Assembly: GCF_014205015.1 (NCBI RefSeq)
Contig: NZ_JACHMO010000001.1
Location: forward strand, 6,696,001-6,760,000
DNA length: 64,000 nucleotides
Source of the DNA: Saccharothrix ecbatanensis
GTDB lineage: Bacteria; Actinomycetota; Actinomycetes; Mycobacteriales; Pseudonocardiaceae
Direction: 5' to 3'
The stretch's first letter is position 1, and each line of letters begins with the position of its first letter. The notes beneath the pieces are model-generated. The model did not search any database and was not told the DNA's origin. It saw only the letters and a program-made list of their open reading frames with translations. A program made the translations under genes and the position numbers. Positions 29,158 to 38,983 of the stretch are shown here, piece by piece.

Positions 29158-29956
29158 CTCGACTGCCGGTGTCTACGCGAAACTTGTCGGCGCACGTCTG
29201 CGCGGCCAGATGTCTTACCGTGCCTCGTTCGTCCTCCAGTGCGTTGCCAACGCTCTCGGGCAGCTGACCGAGTTGGCCATCATTCTTGTGCTGTTCAACA
29301 GGGTCAGCGCGCTCGGGGGCTTCTCGGTCAACGAGGTCGTGTTGATGTACGCGCTGGCGGGCACGGCGTTCGGGATCGCCGACCTGGTTGCGAGCCAACT
29401 GGACGAGCTGCCTACCTACATTCGCACTGGGACGTTCGACGTTCTTCTGCTGCGACCTTTGGGCACGCTTGCTCAGATGATGGCTTCCGACCTCCAGTTG
29501 CGGAAGCTTGGTCGGATCGTGGCCGGTGTCGTTGCGCTTGTGTACGCGTTGGGCCACAACGAGATCGCTTGGTCGCCGTTCACCGCGGTGTTGATCGTGG
29601 TGGCGCCTCTCAGTGGTGCGGTGATCTTCTCGGCCATCTGGGTCCTGGCCAATGCGGTCTGCTTCTGGGTGGTCGACGGCCAGGAGCTCGCCAATGCGGT
29701 CACGTATGGCAGCAATGCGTTCACCTCGTACCCCGCCACCGTGTACGACACGTGGTTGCGTCGGTTCTTCGCGTTCGTCATCCCCGGCGCGTTCGTCGCC
29801 TACTACCCCAGCCTCGCGCTTCTGGACCGCCCGGATCCGTTGGGTGGACCCGCTTTTCTGAGTTGGATCTCGCCGTTGGTCGCCCTTGCCGCGGCCGTTG
29901 TCGCGGGCCTTGTCTGGCGCACCGCCGTTCGGCACTACCGAGGGACTGGATCATGA
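29150..29956 (+). CDS. ABC-2 type transporter permease (COG3694-like)
   Basis: Second membrane subunit, 268 residues, six hydrophobic helices, with YIRTGTFDVLLLRPLGTL as the counterpart of the RSGDVVVDLYRPW segment in its partner. GTG start at 29150 inside the end of the first permease gene. Its TGA overlaps the ATPase ATG (ATGA), so all three subunits are translationally coupled. Confidence 0.87.
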   Translation: MADSTAGVYAKLVGARLRGQMSYRASFVLQCVANALGQLTELAIILVLFNRVSALGGFSVNEVVLMYALAGTAFGIADLVASQLDELPTYIRTGTFDVLLLRPLGTLAQMMASDLQLRKLGRIVAGVVALVYALGHNEIAWSPFTAVLIVVAPLSGAVIFSAIWVLANAVCFWVVDGQELANAVTYGSNAFTSYPATVYDTWLRRFFAFVIPGAFVAYYPSLALLDRPDPLGGPAFLSWISPLVALAAAVVAGLVWRTAVRHYRGTGS

Positions 29957-30909
29957 TCGAGGTGCGCGATCTGTGTCGCGAGTTCACGGTGACGACGAAG
30001 GTCGGCCGTTTCAGGCGTGAGAAGCGCGTCGTGCGGGCGGTGGACTCGGTGAGTTTCGATGTCGCCGCAGGGGAAGCCGTCGGGTATGTCGGGCCCAATG
30101 GGGCCGGCAAGTCGACCACCATCAAGATGCTCACCGGCATCCTCGTGCCGACGTCCGGCCACGTTCGGGTGTCCGGCGTGGACCCGTCGCGGGCTCGGCG
30201 GGATCTGGCGCGGCGCATCGGGGTGGTCTTCGGCCAGCGCAGCCAGCTGTGGTGGGACCTGCCGCTCCGGGACAGCTTCGACCTGCTCCGCGCGATCTAC
30301 CGGGTGCCGAAGGGTGATCACGCCGGTCGGCTCCGGGAGTGCGTCGACCTGCTGGAGCTCGGGCCGTTCCTGGACACGCCGGTCCGCCAACTGTCCCTCG
30401 GTCAACGGATGCGCGGCGAGGTCACGGCGGCCCTGTTGCACGGGCCCGAGTTGTTGGTCTTGGACGAACCGACCATCGGCCTCGACCTGGAATCCAAGGA
30501 ACGCCTGCGGGAATTCCTGGCCGACCTCAACACCCAGCGCGGCACGACGCTCTTGCTCACCACGCACGACCTGGACGACATCGAGCGGCTGTGTCCGCGG
30601 CTGGTGGTGATCGACCGGGGCACGGTGCTGGCCGACGGCCCGTTGGACGGACTGCGCGCCGAGGTCGCGCCGGACCGCGTGCTGGTGGTGGACCTGGAGA
30701 AACCAGCCACCGGGCTGGACGAACTGCCCGGCGTCACCTCGGTGCGGACCGAGCTGAACGGATTGCGACACCACCTCACGTTCCGCCGCGCGGACACCAC
30801 TGCGGCGGCGCTTATCTCGGCTGTGGCGGCACGGGCGGAAGTGCACGATCTCGTGGTTGTGGAGCCGGAGATCGACGATGTGGTGCGTCGGCTGTACGCG
30901 CGTCGGTAG
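29953..30909 (+). CDS. ABC transporter ATP-binding protein (COG4586-like)
   Basis: ATPase of the exporter, 318 residues. Walker A is GPNGAGKST, the Q-loop VVFGQRSQLWWDLP, the signature LSLGQRMRGEV, Walker B LLVLDEPTIGLD and the switch His in LLTTHDLDD. The RSQLWWDLP stretch after the Q-loop is typical of this sub-family. A C-terminal domain of about 85 residues follows. With the two permeases it forms a complete export system. Confidence 0.94.
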   Translation: MIEVRDLCREFTVTTKVGRFRREKRVVRAVDSVSFDVAAGEAVGYVGPNGAGKSTTIKMLTGILVPTSGHVRVSGVDPSRARRDLARRIGVVFGQRSQLWWDLPLRDSFDLLRAIYRVPKGDHAGRLRECVDLLELGPFLDTPVRQLSLGQRMRGEVTAALLHGPELLVLDEPTIGLDLESKERLREFLADLNTQRGTTLLLTTHDLDDIERLCPRLVVIDRGTVLADGPLDGLRAEVAPDRVLVVDLEKPATGLDELPGVTSVRTELNGLRHHLTFRRADTTAAALISAVAARAEVHDLVVVEPEIDDVVRRLYARR

Positions 30910-30944
30910 AGTCGGACGAAACGGTCAACGAATGGGAGCACTCC

Positions 30945-31340
30945 ATGCGCGCAGGTCGTCCGCTCGCCACCATCATGCTGGCGCTGGGCCTCATCGGGGC
31001 CGCGTCCGGCTGCGAGGCCGTCCAGCAGGCGTCGGACACCGCGAACCAGGTCGGCCAAGCGGCGGACAAGGCGACCGTGTGCATCGAGGCGCTCAAGCTC
31101 GCGAACTTCACCCCCACCGCCACCGACCCGCAGAAGGCGCTGGAGGAGACCCAGAAGAAGGCCGAGGAGCTGAACGCCCTCGCCGCGAAGGCCGGCGACG
31201 CCACGCTCAAGGACGCCATCACCGGCGTTTCCGACAAGATGAGCGCCGTGACGCTGGAGGACGTGAACCCGGCCAACGCCGCCGCCTGGGCGCAGGAGAA
31301 GCTGGACACCGTCTCCAAGCTGTCCAACGCCTGCTCCTGA
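30945..31340 (+). CDS. Small lipoprotein of unknown function
   Basis: A 131-residue protein with a lipoprotein signal (MLALGLIGAASGC; lipobox Cys in ASGC) and a helical, Ala/Lys-rich mature part. Three Cys remain (lipobox, TVCIEAL and the penultimate residue); the last two may form a disulfide. GGGAG lies 7 bases before the ATG at 30945. It sits 35 bases after the ABC ATPase gene and may be the last gene of that operon. No functional family can be assigned from motifs. Confidence 0.7.
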   Translation: MRAGRPLATIMLALGLIGAASGCEAVQQASDTANQVGQAADKATVCIEALKLANFTPTATDPQKALEETQKKAEELNALAAKAGDATLKDAITGVSDKMSAVTLEDVNPANAAAWAQEKLDTVSKLSNACS

Positions 31341-31407
31341 GCGGAAAAGCCAGGCTGTCGGTACCTTCGGAACCGTCCTACCCTGGGAGGCACCGGAGGT
31401 GTTGCAG

Positions 31408-31632
31408 ATGCACGCGACAGTAGGTGACCGGTTGCACGTCCACAGCCGCGCGGTGGGTCTCGACGAGAAGATCGGCGAGATCGTGGAAGTCCGCGGCTCG
31501 GAAGGTGCGCCCCCGTACCTGGTCCGGTTCTCGGACGGCCACGAAGGGCTGGTCTACCCAGGCCCCGACACGCTGGTCGAGCCCCGGGCCTCTGAATCAC
31601 CCAGGATCAAGGACTCGACCTCGGCGCGGTAG
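31408..31632 (+). CDS. DUF1918 domain protein
   Basis: A 74-residue protein with the whole DUF1918 core: VGDRLHVHSRAVG, GEIVEVRG, and PYLVRFSDGHEGLVYPGPD. The fold is a small SH3-like barrel and the role is unknown. GGAGG at 31395-31399 fixes the ATG at 31408. Its last 79 bases overlap the end of the convergent TetR gene, which adds a non-conserved tail (PRASESPRIKDSTSAR). Confidence 0.85.
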   Translation: MHATVGDRLHVHSRAVGLDEKIGEIVEVRGSEGAPPYLVRFSDGHEGLVYPGPDTLVEPRASESPRIKDSTSAR

Positions 31633-32255
31633 AGCAGCGCCGGGTCGACTCCCATCGGTCCGAACTGCCCGGAAACCTCCAGGCTGAGCACGCCGTGCAG
31701 CCTGGTGAACCCGCGCAGGCCGGTGAGCAGCACGGCGGGGGGCACGTACCCCTCGCCGCGTGAGCCGGCCCATGCCACGAGCTGGGCATCCAGTCCACTC
31801 GTGGCTTCCTGGCGCGGTTCCCCTTCTCTCGGCAGCACACTCAGGAACGCGCTCATCGTGCGGTGTGCGGCCATGATCGTGTCTTCCGGCGCCTGGTAGC
31901 CGGGCACCGGCGTGCCGAACAGCAGCAGGTACCGGTGCGGCTGGGCGATGGCCCACGACCGGAAGCCTTCCCCGAACGCGCGCACCCGATCGGACGGGTC
32001 CGCGTCCTCCGATGCCGCGACCGCCGCCTCCACGGTGTCCGCCAGGTCGTGCCACGCGTCCGTGACCAGGTCGTTCAGCAGGTCGTCGCGCCCCTTGAAG
32101 TACCGGTAGAGAGCGGGACCCGTCACGCCCATGCGCTTGGCGATGGCGTTGACCGAGATCCCGGCGATCCCCTGCTCCGCCAACTGCTCCAGCGCGATGC
32201 GCTTGACCTCGACCTTCGTCTCCTCGCGGAACCGTTCGCGCCGCACGTTGACCAC
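31554..32255 (-). CDS. TetR/AcrR family regulator
   Basis: A 233-residue repressor. The N-terminal helix-turn-helix is seen in IAGISVNAIAKRMGVTGPAL and YRYFKGRDDLL; the C-terminal ligand domain is of the WHG type (GYQAPEDTIMAAHRTMSAFL). AAGGAGG lies 8 bases before the GTG at 32255, so the longer frame (32264) is not used. It diverges from the epimerase-like gene, and a palindrome in the shared promoter region is its probable operator. Confidence 0.88.
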   Translation of the reverse strand: MVNVRRERFREETKVEVKRIALEQLAEQGIAGISVNAIAKRMGVTGPALYRYFKGRDDLLNDLVTDAWHDLADTVEAAVAASEDADPSDRVRAFGEGFRSWAIAQPHRYLLLFGTPVPGYQAPEDTIMAAHRTMSAFLSVLPREGEPRQEATSGLDAQLVAWAGSRGEGYVPPAVLLTGLRGFTRLHGVLSLEVSGQFGPMGVDPALLYRAEVESLILGDSEARGSTSVSGPG

Positions 32256-32268
32256 TCTGCGCACCTCC

Positions 32269-32307
32269 TTGACAAATACACCCTAACTTGTGTTAGAACT
32301 TCTAACA
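32269..32307 (+). promoter_or_regulatory. Promoter and TetR operator of the epimerase-like gene
   Basis: TTGACA at 32269-32274 is a consensus -35. About 18 bases later TTAGAA/TAGAAC overlaps the palindrome TGTTAGAACTTCTAACA (32291-32307; 8-bp arms around a central C). A repressor bound there would cover the -10 region. The site lies 30 bases before the epimerase ATG and close to the start of the TetR gene. Confidence 0.7.
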
Positions 32308-32336
32308 ACAGTGAGAGCTTGATACGAGGGGGAATC

Positions 32337-33245
32337 ATGACGGTCGTCGTTCTGGGAGCGGGTCGGGGTATCGGTCGGGAGATCACCCGCCAGTTGGTGG
32401 CGGCAGGGAGAGAGGTTCGGGCTGTCACACGTTCGGGTGGAGTTCCGGAGGGTGCGCAGGACATGCGCTGCGATCTGATGGACCGGGCGTCGACGTTCAA
32501 GGCCGTGGAAGGCGCGTCGGTGGTCCACCTGTCCGCCAACGTCCCGTACACCAGCTGGGTGGACATGCTGCCGACGATGGTCGACAACGCCATCGCCGCG
32601 GCGGAGGCCGTGGGCGCGAAGATCGTGTTCGCGGACAACCTGTACTCGTACGGCCCGGTGTCCGGCCCGATCACCGAGGCCACGCCGGAACGGCCCGTGG
32701 GGCCGAAGGAGAAGCTGCGCAGCGAACTCGGCAAACGGCTGCGGAAGGCGTCCGTGCCGGTGGCGACCGGTCGTTCCTCGGACTACTACGGTCCGGGCGG
32801 CACGTCGTCGTTGCCCGGCGAGCTGGCGATCAAGCCGATGACGCAGGGCAAGGGCGCCATGTGGTTCTGGCCGCTGGACGTCCCGCACACGTTCGCCTAC
32901 CTCGCCGACACCGCACGGGCGCAGATCTTGCTGGGCGACGACGAGCGGGCGGACGGGAAGGTCTGGCACACGCCGGCGGCCGAGACCCTGTCCGTGCGGG
33001 ACTTCATCGCGCTGACCGGACAGGTGCTCGGCAACGCGCGCAAGCCGTTGCGGCTGCCGTCGGTCGCCGTCACCCTGAGCGCGATGTTCGACAAGCGGTT
33101 GCGCGGTTCGACCGAAATGGACCACCAGCGGACCAAGCCGTGGGTGGTGGACCATTCCGCGTTCGAGTCTGCTTTCGGACCCTTTCCAGTGACGCCGCAC
33201 GAGAAGGCGATCGCGGAAACGGCACAGTGGTACCGGTCCGCGTGA
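32337..33245 (+). CDS. NAD-dependent epimerase/dehydratase-like protein
   Basis: A 302-residue Rossmann-fold protein of the extended SDR type. The nucleotide motif is GAGRGIGREI, the region after it reads like an atypical SDR (VVHLSANVPY, then NLYSYGPV), and a catalytic-type Tyr occurs in SSDYYGPGG. It starts with ATG 32337 behind GAGGGGG. The adjacent divergent TetR gene and operator imply induction by a small molecule. Substrate unknown. Confidence 0.82.
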   Translation: MTVVVLGAGRGIGREITRQLVAAGREVRAVTRSGGVPEGAQDMRCDLMDRASTFKAVEGASVVHLSANVPYTSWVDMLPTMVDNAIAAAEAVGAKIVFADNLYSYGPVSGPITEATPERPVGPKEKLRSELGKRLRKASVPVATGRSSDYYGPGGTSSLPGELAIKPMTQGKGAMWFWPLDVPHTFAYLADTARAQILLGDDERADGKVWHTPAAETLSVRDFIALTGQVLGNARKPLRLPSVAVTLSAMFDKRLRGSTEMDHQRTKPWVVDHSAFESAFGPFPVTPHEKAIAETAQWYRSA

Positions 33246-33278
33246 GCGAAACGGCAACCTGGGAACGTTCCCGGCCGG

Positions 33279-34088
33279 TCAGCCGAGGATGGTGCTGATC
33301 AACTCGTCGGCGAGGGCGGGCGTGGCGGCGGCGATGCCCGACCACCGACGGGAAAGGTCCAGGTCGAAGGTCAACGGCCGGCCGTGCAGGTCGAGCAGCG
33401 CTCCCCCGGCCGCCGGCACGGTCACCAGGGCGGCGATCAGGTCCATCAGCCGGTGGGTGTCCGAACCGGGGTCGGCGAACGCGTCCACCGAGCCCTCCGC
33501 GACCAGCGCCGTCTCCAGACACGTCGTGCACAGCACCCGGATCCGGTCGGCTTCGTTCGCCACCCGCATCCACGCTTCCTCGGTGCCGCGCTTCGGCCGC
33601 ATCATGCACACCGACGCGCCCTTGAGCTTCGTGCGGCCGGTCGTGCGGAACGGCGTGGGGCTGCCCGCGTGCGCGGACCAGGCCCGGCCGGTGTCGAACC
33701 AGACGGTGAGGGCTTCGACCGGCTGGTCGTCGATCACCAGCGCGCCCGCGAAGCACGACAGCGGCACGCCGAGCGCGGCGTTCGCGGAACCGTCCACCGG
33801 GTCGATCACGAGGGTCGCGGCGGACCCGTTGTCGATGAACCCGGCTTCCTCGGACAGCAGGTTTGCGCCCGCATCGGCGGCGGCCTCAGCGATCGCGGCC
33901 TCCACGATCGCGTCGACTCGCATGGTCGGCGTGCCGTCCGCGCCGTCGGCGACCTCCTCGCGCAACTGCACGCGGGTGAACTCGCGGCGGGCCTGGTCGT
34001 AGGCGCGGGACGCGGCGATCGCGGTGGCGGCGAGCGCCGGGTGCACGTCGGAGGGCAGGTTGGGCGCGGGCACGGGCCACTGGTTCAT
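33279..34088 (-). CDS. Inositol monophosphatase family protein
   Basis: A 269-residue Mg-dependent phosphatase-fold protein. The first metal motif is LLSEEAG, the second DPVDGSANAALG (DPxDGTxN-like with Ser for Thr), and the C-terminal DLIAALVTVPAAGGALLD aligns with the WDxAAG region but lacks its Trp-Asp form. Substrate may differ from inositol phosphate. The ATG at 34088 has GGGGG upstream; 34100 is an alternative. It follows mdh with a terminator hairpin in between. Confidence 0.85.
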   Translation of the reverse strand: MNQWPVPAPNLPSDVHPALAATAIAASRAYDQARREFTRVQLREEVADGADGTPTMRVDAIVEAAIAEAAADAGANLLSEEAGFIDNGSAATLVIDPVDGSANAALGVPLSCFAGALVIDDQPVEALTVWFDTGRAWSAHAGSPTPFRTTGRTKLKGASVCMMRPKRGTEEAWMRVANEADRIRVLCTTCLETALVAEGSVDAFADPGSDTHRLMDLIAALVTVPAAGGALLDLHGRPLTFDLDLSRRWSGIAAATPALADELISTILG

Positions 34089-34101
34089 GACCCCCAACAT
34101 G

Positions 34102-34135
34102 CCACGAGAGGGCCACCTCGGCGGCCCTCTCGTGG
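34102..34135 (-). terminator. Terminator of mdh
   Basis: A perfect 13-bp stem (CCACGAGAGGGCC at 34102-34114 and its complement at 34123-34135) with an 8-base loop, 20 bases after the mdh stop. There is no T-run. Confidence 0.7.
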
Positions 34136-34155
34136 GGTATGACTCTTCGGAGAAC

Positions 34156-35208
<1,053 letters not shown>

Positions 35209-35301
35209 TCAGCGGCGGTCTCTACTCCGGGACCGCGCACCGGGCGGGGTTACCCGGCAGGTCGGAGGTTACCAACTGGCGAACGGTGGCAAGGTGTGAC
35301 A

Positions 35302-35901
35302 GTGGACATCATCGGGGACATCGTGGGTGAGGACTACTCCGACGCGGTCGTGTACGGGGAGGAGTGGGCGGGCCGGTCGTTCGTCCGGTGCGACTTCACC
35401 GAGGCCGACATGCGCGGGTTGGTGACGTCCGGCTGCACGTTCACCGAGTGCACGTTCGACCGGACCGACCTCGGCGAGTCGACGCACGACGCCACCGCGT
35501 TCCGGTCGTGCCGGTTCACCCGGGCGGTGCTGGCGTCGTCCACGTTCACGTCGTGCTCGTGGCTCGGGTCGGTGTTCGTGGACTGCGTGATGCGGCCGAT
35601 CTCGTTGAAGGAGACCGATCTCACGCTCGCCGGGCTGACCGGGGCCGTGCTGCCCAAGGCGTCGCTGCGCGGGATGCGGTTGCGGGAGGCCAACCTCGAG
35701 GGCGCCGACCTGCGTGACGCGGACCTCCGGGACGCCGACCTGACCGGCGCCCGACTGCTGGGGTGCCGGTTGGAGGGGACCGATCTCCGCGGTGCGCGAC
35801 TGGACGCCGACGGGCTCGTCCAAGCCACCCTGCGGGGTGCGCGGGTGGACTTGGACACGGCCGTCGCCTTCGCCGCCGCGCACGGGTTGCGCGTCGGCTG
35901 A
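35302..35901 (+). CDS. Pentapeptide-repeat protein (MfpA/Qnr-like fold)
   Basis: A 199-residue protein made mostly of A(D/N)LxX-type pentapeptides: DFTEADMRGL, CTFDRTDLG, then a clean run ANLEGADLRDADLRDADLTG. Such proteins form a right-handed beta-helix; some (MfpA, Qnr) mimic DNA and protect gyrase from quinolones, but the sequence alone does not prove that here. AAGG 7 bases upstream favours GTG 35302 over GTG 35296. It diverges from mdh and converges on the TNT operon. Confidence 0.85.
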   Translation: MDIIGDIVGEDYSDAVVYGEEWAGRSFVRCDFTEADMRGLVTSGCTFTECTFDRTDLGESTHDATAFRSCRFTRAVLASSTFTSCSWLGSVFVDCVMRPISLKETDLTLAGLTGAVLPKASLRGMRLREANLEGADLRDADLRDADLTGARLLGCRLEGTDLRGARLDADGLVQATLRGARVDLDTAVAFAAAHGLRVG

Positions 35902-35912
35902 CGTGTTTCAGT

Positions 35913-38909
35913 TCAGTGGTTCGGGGCGTCCTGGTTGGCGACCTCCACCAGCACGCCGTCGGCGACCATGTCGTCGATCGTCTTCGGCATCAGGTAGGCG
36001 GTGCCGCCGCCCGGCTGCTCGAACCACGGCACGGCGATGCCGGTCAGCACCTCGACCGGTCGGCGCAGGCGGTAGACGTGGTACGGGCGGTTGATCCAGG
36101 ACGGCACGAGTGAACGTTGGGCGAACGGGGTGCCCGCCGCGTAGACGAGGTTGCCCTCGCCCTCGCCGAAGCGGTCCACCTCCATGCCCGCGGGCAGCTC
36201 GACCATCTTCTTGTGCCGGAACAGGGTGAGCGGCGGTTCGCCGTTCATCGGGTTGATCGGCCAGGAGCGCTGGGCCTTCGGCTCCTGGATCGACGTCGCG
36301 GCAGCCGACTGCGCGCCGACGGACTGCGGTGCGGGCTGCACGACCTGGGTGGCCTGCGCCGGCGCCGGTGGTTCGACCGTCGGGCGCTGCGGCGGCGGTC
36401 CGGGGCGACGCGGCGGTTCTTCGCGGAACCCGTTGTTCAGGCCGTTGTTCAGGCCATTGTTCAGCCCGTTGTTCATGGGCGGACGCGGGCGCTGCGGGGG
36501 TGGCGGCATCGGGGCCGGCGGGCGGGGTGCGCGTCGGTTGGTGAGCACCAGCCGGCCGATCAGGTAGGCGGCGGCGTCCTCCAGGCGGTCGAAGCGGACC
36601 GGGTTGGTGGGGCCGTGGTCGTAGTACGACACTTCCCAGTCCTGGCCGTCGACGCGGAGCATCCAGGCGCGGTCGGCCGGCTCGCCGCCGAACCGGTAGG
36701 CGGTCGGCGGCACGTCCAGGCCGTCCAAGGTGCGTCGGACGGCGGACAGCTCGCGTTCCTCGTCCGGCGTGACCTGGCGGGGCTCTACCGGCGTCGGCAT
36801 GTCGACCGGCGTCAGTGGTTCGACCTGCTGCGGTGGTTCGACCGGCTGTAGTTGTTCGACGTGCTGTAGTTGTTCGACGTGCTGTGGTGGTTCGACGTGC
36901 TGCAGTGGTTCGACGTGCTGCAGTGGTTCGACCGGCTGCTGGCTCAGGCTCGGGGTGGGTGGCGCGGGCGGGTCGACGTCGTCGAACAGCTCCACCGCGG
37001 GGGCGAACTGGGTCGCTTGGTCCGCGAACGGCGGCGGCACCTGCTCAGTGACGTGCTGTTCAGGGACGTACTGCTCGCTGACGTACTGCTCGCCGACGTG
37101 CTGGTCGAGGGCCTGTTGGTCGTCGTGACGCGGCTCGAACCGGGTGTCGTCCGGCTCGGCGAACTGCGATTCGGCCGGCTCGGCGAAGTGGTCACGCGGC
37201 TCGGCGAAGTGCGACTCCACCTGTTCCGGCGCGTACAACCGGTCCTGGTCCACGTCGAACGCGGCGGTGACCTCGGCCTCGTCCTCGTCAACGTCGTCGG
37301 CGGTGTCGTACGCGGTGTCGTGCGCCGGGTCGTTCGCAGGCTCGTTGACCGTGTCGTTCGCCGTGGGCTCGGCGGTGTCCTCAAGATCGGCGGCCGAGTG
37401 GCGCGCGTCGGTCTCGGCGGACGGTTCCCCGAGCGGCTCGTGCTCCGCCGGCTGTTCGTACCCAGGCTGCTCGTACAGGGGCTGTTCGTAAGCAGGCTGT
37501 TCGTAAGCAGGCTGTTCGTACGCAGGCTGTTCGGCGTGCGCGGGCTCGTCGCTGATCGCCCGTACCTCGGCGGTCTCCTCGGCGGGCTCGATGTCCGGCT
37601 CGGCGTCGGATTCCTCGTCGGTGAACGGGTTCCAGGTCTGGGTGTCGTTCAGCTGGGGATCGTGCGACCCGATGCCGTTCGACTGGGGCTCGGTGGACTG
37701 CGTCTCTGCGGACTGCGACTCGATGGACTGGGACTCGTTCGACTCCTGCTCGTACGCGGCGGGGGCGAACAGGTCCATGCCGTCCACGTAGGACTCGCGC
37801 CGGTACCGGTCGTCGATCACCGGGCCGTCCTCGTCGAACCGCACCCGGTAGGGCGGACCGTCCTGGGCGTACTCGATGATCTCCGGCCGCAGCTCGGTGA
37901 GGTTCGCGGTCTCCTCGACGTCCGCCGGCGGCTCGCTCACCGGCTGCGGGGTGTCGTCGGCGGTCAGGTCGGGCAGCGGCGCGGCGACCGTCGGGCCCAC
38001 CTCGACCGGCTGCTCGACCTCCACCGGTTCGGCGACCGGCAGCACGGTGCCCTGTGGCGCGGCGGGCGCACCCAGGTTCGCCGCGGCGGCGACCCGCGCT
38101 TCCTCCGTCACCTCGGGCAGCACGAAGTCCTGCGCCTTGGCCCGCTCCACCAGCTCCGGCTCCGGCGGCACGCCGTACGTCCGCAGGTAGTAGCCGACGG
38201 CGGCGGGCCAGATCCAGTGCCCGTCGGTCTGGAACGCCACCGGCACCAGGGCCGGCGCGTCCGGGTTCAGCACGTCCGCCTCGAACACGCGCCCGATCAC
38301 CGCGACCGGCGCCCGGTCCAGGTAGCTCAGCAGCAGGTCGCGGTCCGTCTCGGCGACCGGCGGTCGGCTCACGGACGGACGTCCGCCCGGACCGGCGCCG
38401 TCGAACACCCGGGCCGTGCGGAACGCCGGCGGCTGATCAGGCGGCGGCTGGTCGAGTGGCGGTGGCGCGGTCTGCTGGAGACGGCGGCGCAGCCAGTCGG
38501 GCACGTTCTCATCGGTGCGCGGGAAGAACCGCATCTCGTCCAGGTACGCCTGCGGCGGCGGTGGCGTGGTCCAGGACGGCTCGGCGCGGTCGAAGTCCAG
38601 GTTGTAGCTGGACGGGTGGTCCAGCTGGTACCGGGCGTTCGACCAGCTGCCCCGGCCGTCGCGGTACATGCCGGCGCGCAGTCGCGAGAACAGGCCGGCC
38701 ACCTCGTGGGGCGGCGACCAGGCACGCATGGCGCCGTCGGCCGTCCGCACCTCGGCGGCCAGCTCGAAGTACCGGCCGGTGGCGCGGTACTCGGCCGTCA
38801 CGTGCCGCCACTCCTCCGGCGCGGCGCGCATCAGCGTCAGGCCGATCTGCTTGACCAGCGCATCCTGCTCGGTCGGGTTCAGCGGCTTCAGCTCGGACAC
38901 GTGCAACAT
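35913..38909 (-). CDS. TNT-domain toxin-like protein with YezG-like N-terminus, long linker
   Basis: A 998-residue protein. Residues 1-135 resemble the YezG immunity fold (SSYNLDFDRAEPSW, FFPRTDENVPDWLRRRL). A second domain contains HTDG-type FQTDGHWIWPAAVGYYL. Then come about 450 residues of low-complexity acidic linker with direct repeats (EQPAY, QHVEPL, NNGL), a domain with WEVSYYDHG, and a C-terminal TNT domain: DRFGEGEGNLVYAAGTPFAQRS is split over its start and PWFEQPGGGTAYLM closes it, keeping the Gln known to be essential in the M. tuberculosis NAD glycohydrolase. No signal peptide. ATG 38909 follows GAGGGGG. Confidence 0.85.
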   Translation of the reverse strand: MLHVSELKPLNPTEQDALVKQIGLTLMRAAPEEWRHVTAEYRATGRYFELAAEVRTADGAMRAWSPPHEVAGLFSRLRAGMYRDGRGSWSNARYQLDHPSSYNLDFDRAEPSWTTPPPPQAYLDEMRFFPRTDENVPDWLRRRLQQTAPPPLDQPPPDQPPAFRTARVFDGAGPGGRPSVSRPPVAETDRDLLLSYLDRAPVAVIGRVFEADVLNPDAPALVPVAFQTDGHWIWPAAVGYYLRTYGVPPEPELVERAKAQDFVLPEVTEEARVAAAANLGAPAAPQGTVLPVAEPVEVEQPVEVGPTVAAPLPDLTADDTPQPVSEPPADVEETANLTELRPEIIEYAQDGPPYRVRFDEDGPVIDDRYRRESYVDGMDLFAPAAYEQESNESQSIESQSAETQSTEPQSNGIGSHDPQLNDTQTWNPFTDEESDAEPDIEPAEETAEVRAISDEPAHAEQPAYEQPAYEQPAYEQPLYEQPGYEQPAEHEPLGEPSAETDARHSAADLEDTAEPTANDTVNEPANDPAHDTAYDTADDVDEDEAEVTAAFDVDQDRLYAPEQVESHFAEPRDHFAEPAESQFAEPDDTRFEPRHDDQQALDQHVGEQYVSEQYVPEQHVTEQVPPPFADQATQFAPAVELFDDVDPPAPPTPSLSQQPVEPLQHVEPLQHVEPPQHVEQLQHVEQLQPVEPPQQVEPLTPVDMPTPVEPRQVTPDEERELSAVRRTLDGLDVPPTAYRFGGEPADRAWMLRVDGQDWEVSYYDHGPTNPVRFDRLEDAAAYLIGRLVLTNRRAPRPPAPMPPPPQRPRPPMNNGLNNGLNNGLNNGFREEPPRRPGPPPQRPTVEPPAPAQATQVVQPAPQSVGAQSAAATSIQEPKAQRSWPINPMNGEPPLTLFRHKKMVELPAGMEVDRFGEGEGNLVYAAGTPFAQRSLVPSWINRPYHVYRLRRPVEVLTGIAVPWFEQPGGGTAYLMPKTIDDMVADGVLVEVANQDAPNH

Positions 38910-38983
38910 CTTCCCCCTCAGGTCCCTCTGCCCGCACGGGGACCCGCTGAGCCGAACGGACCAATGACGCGTAGCGACCGTCG

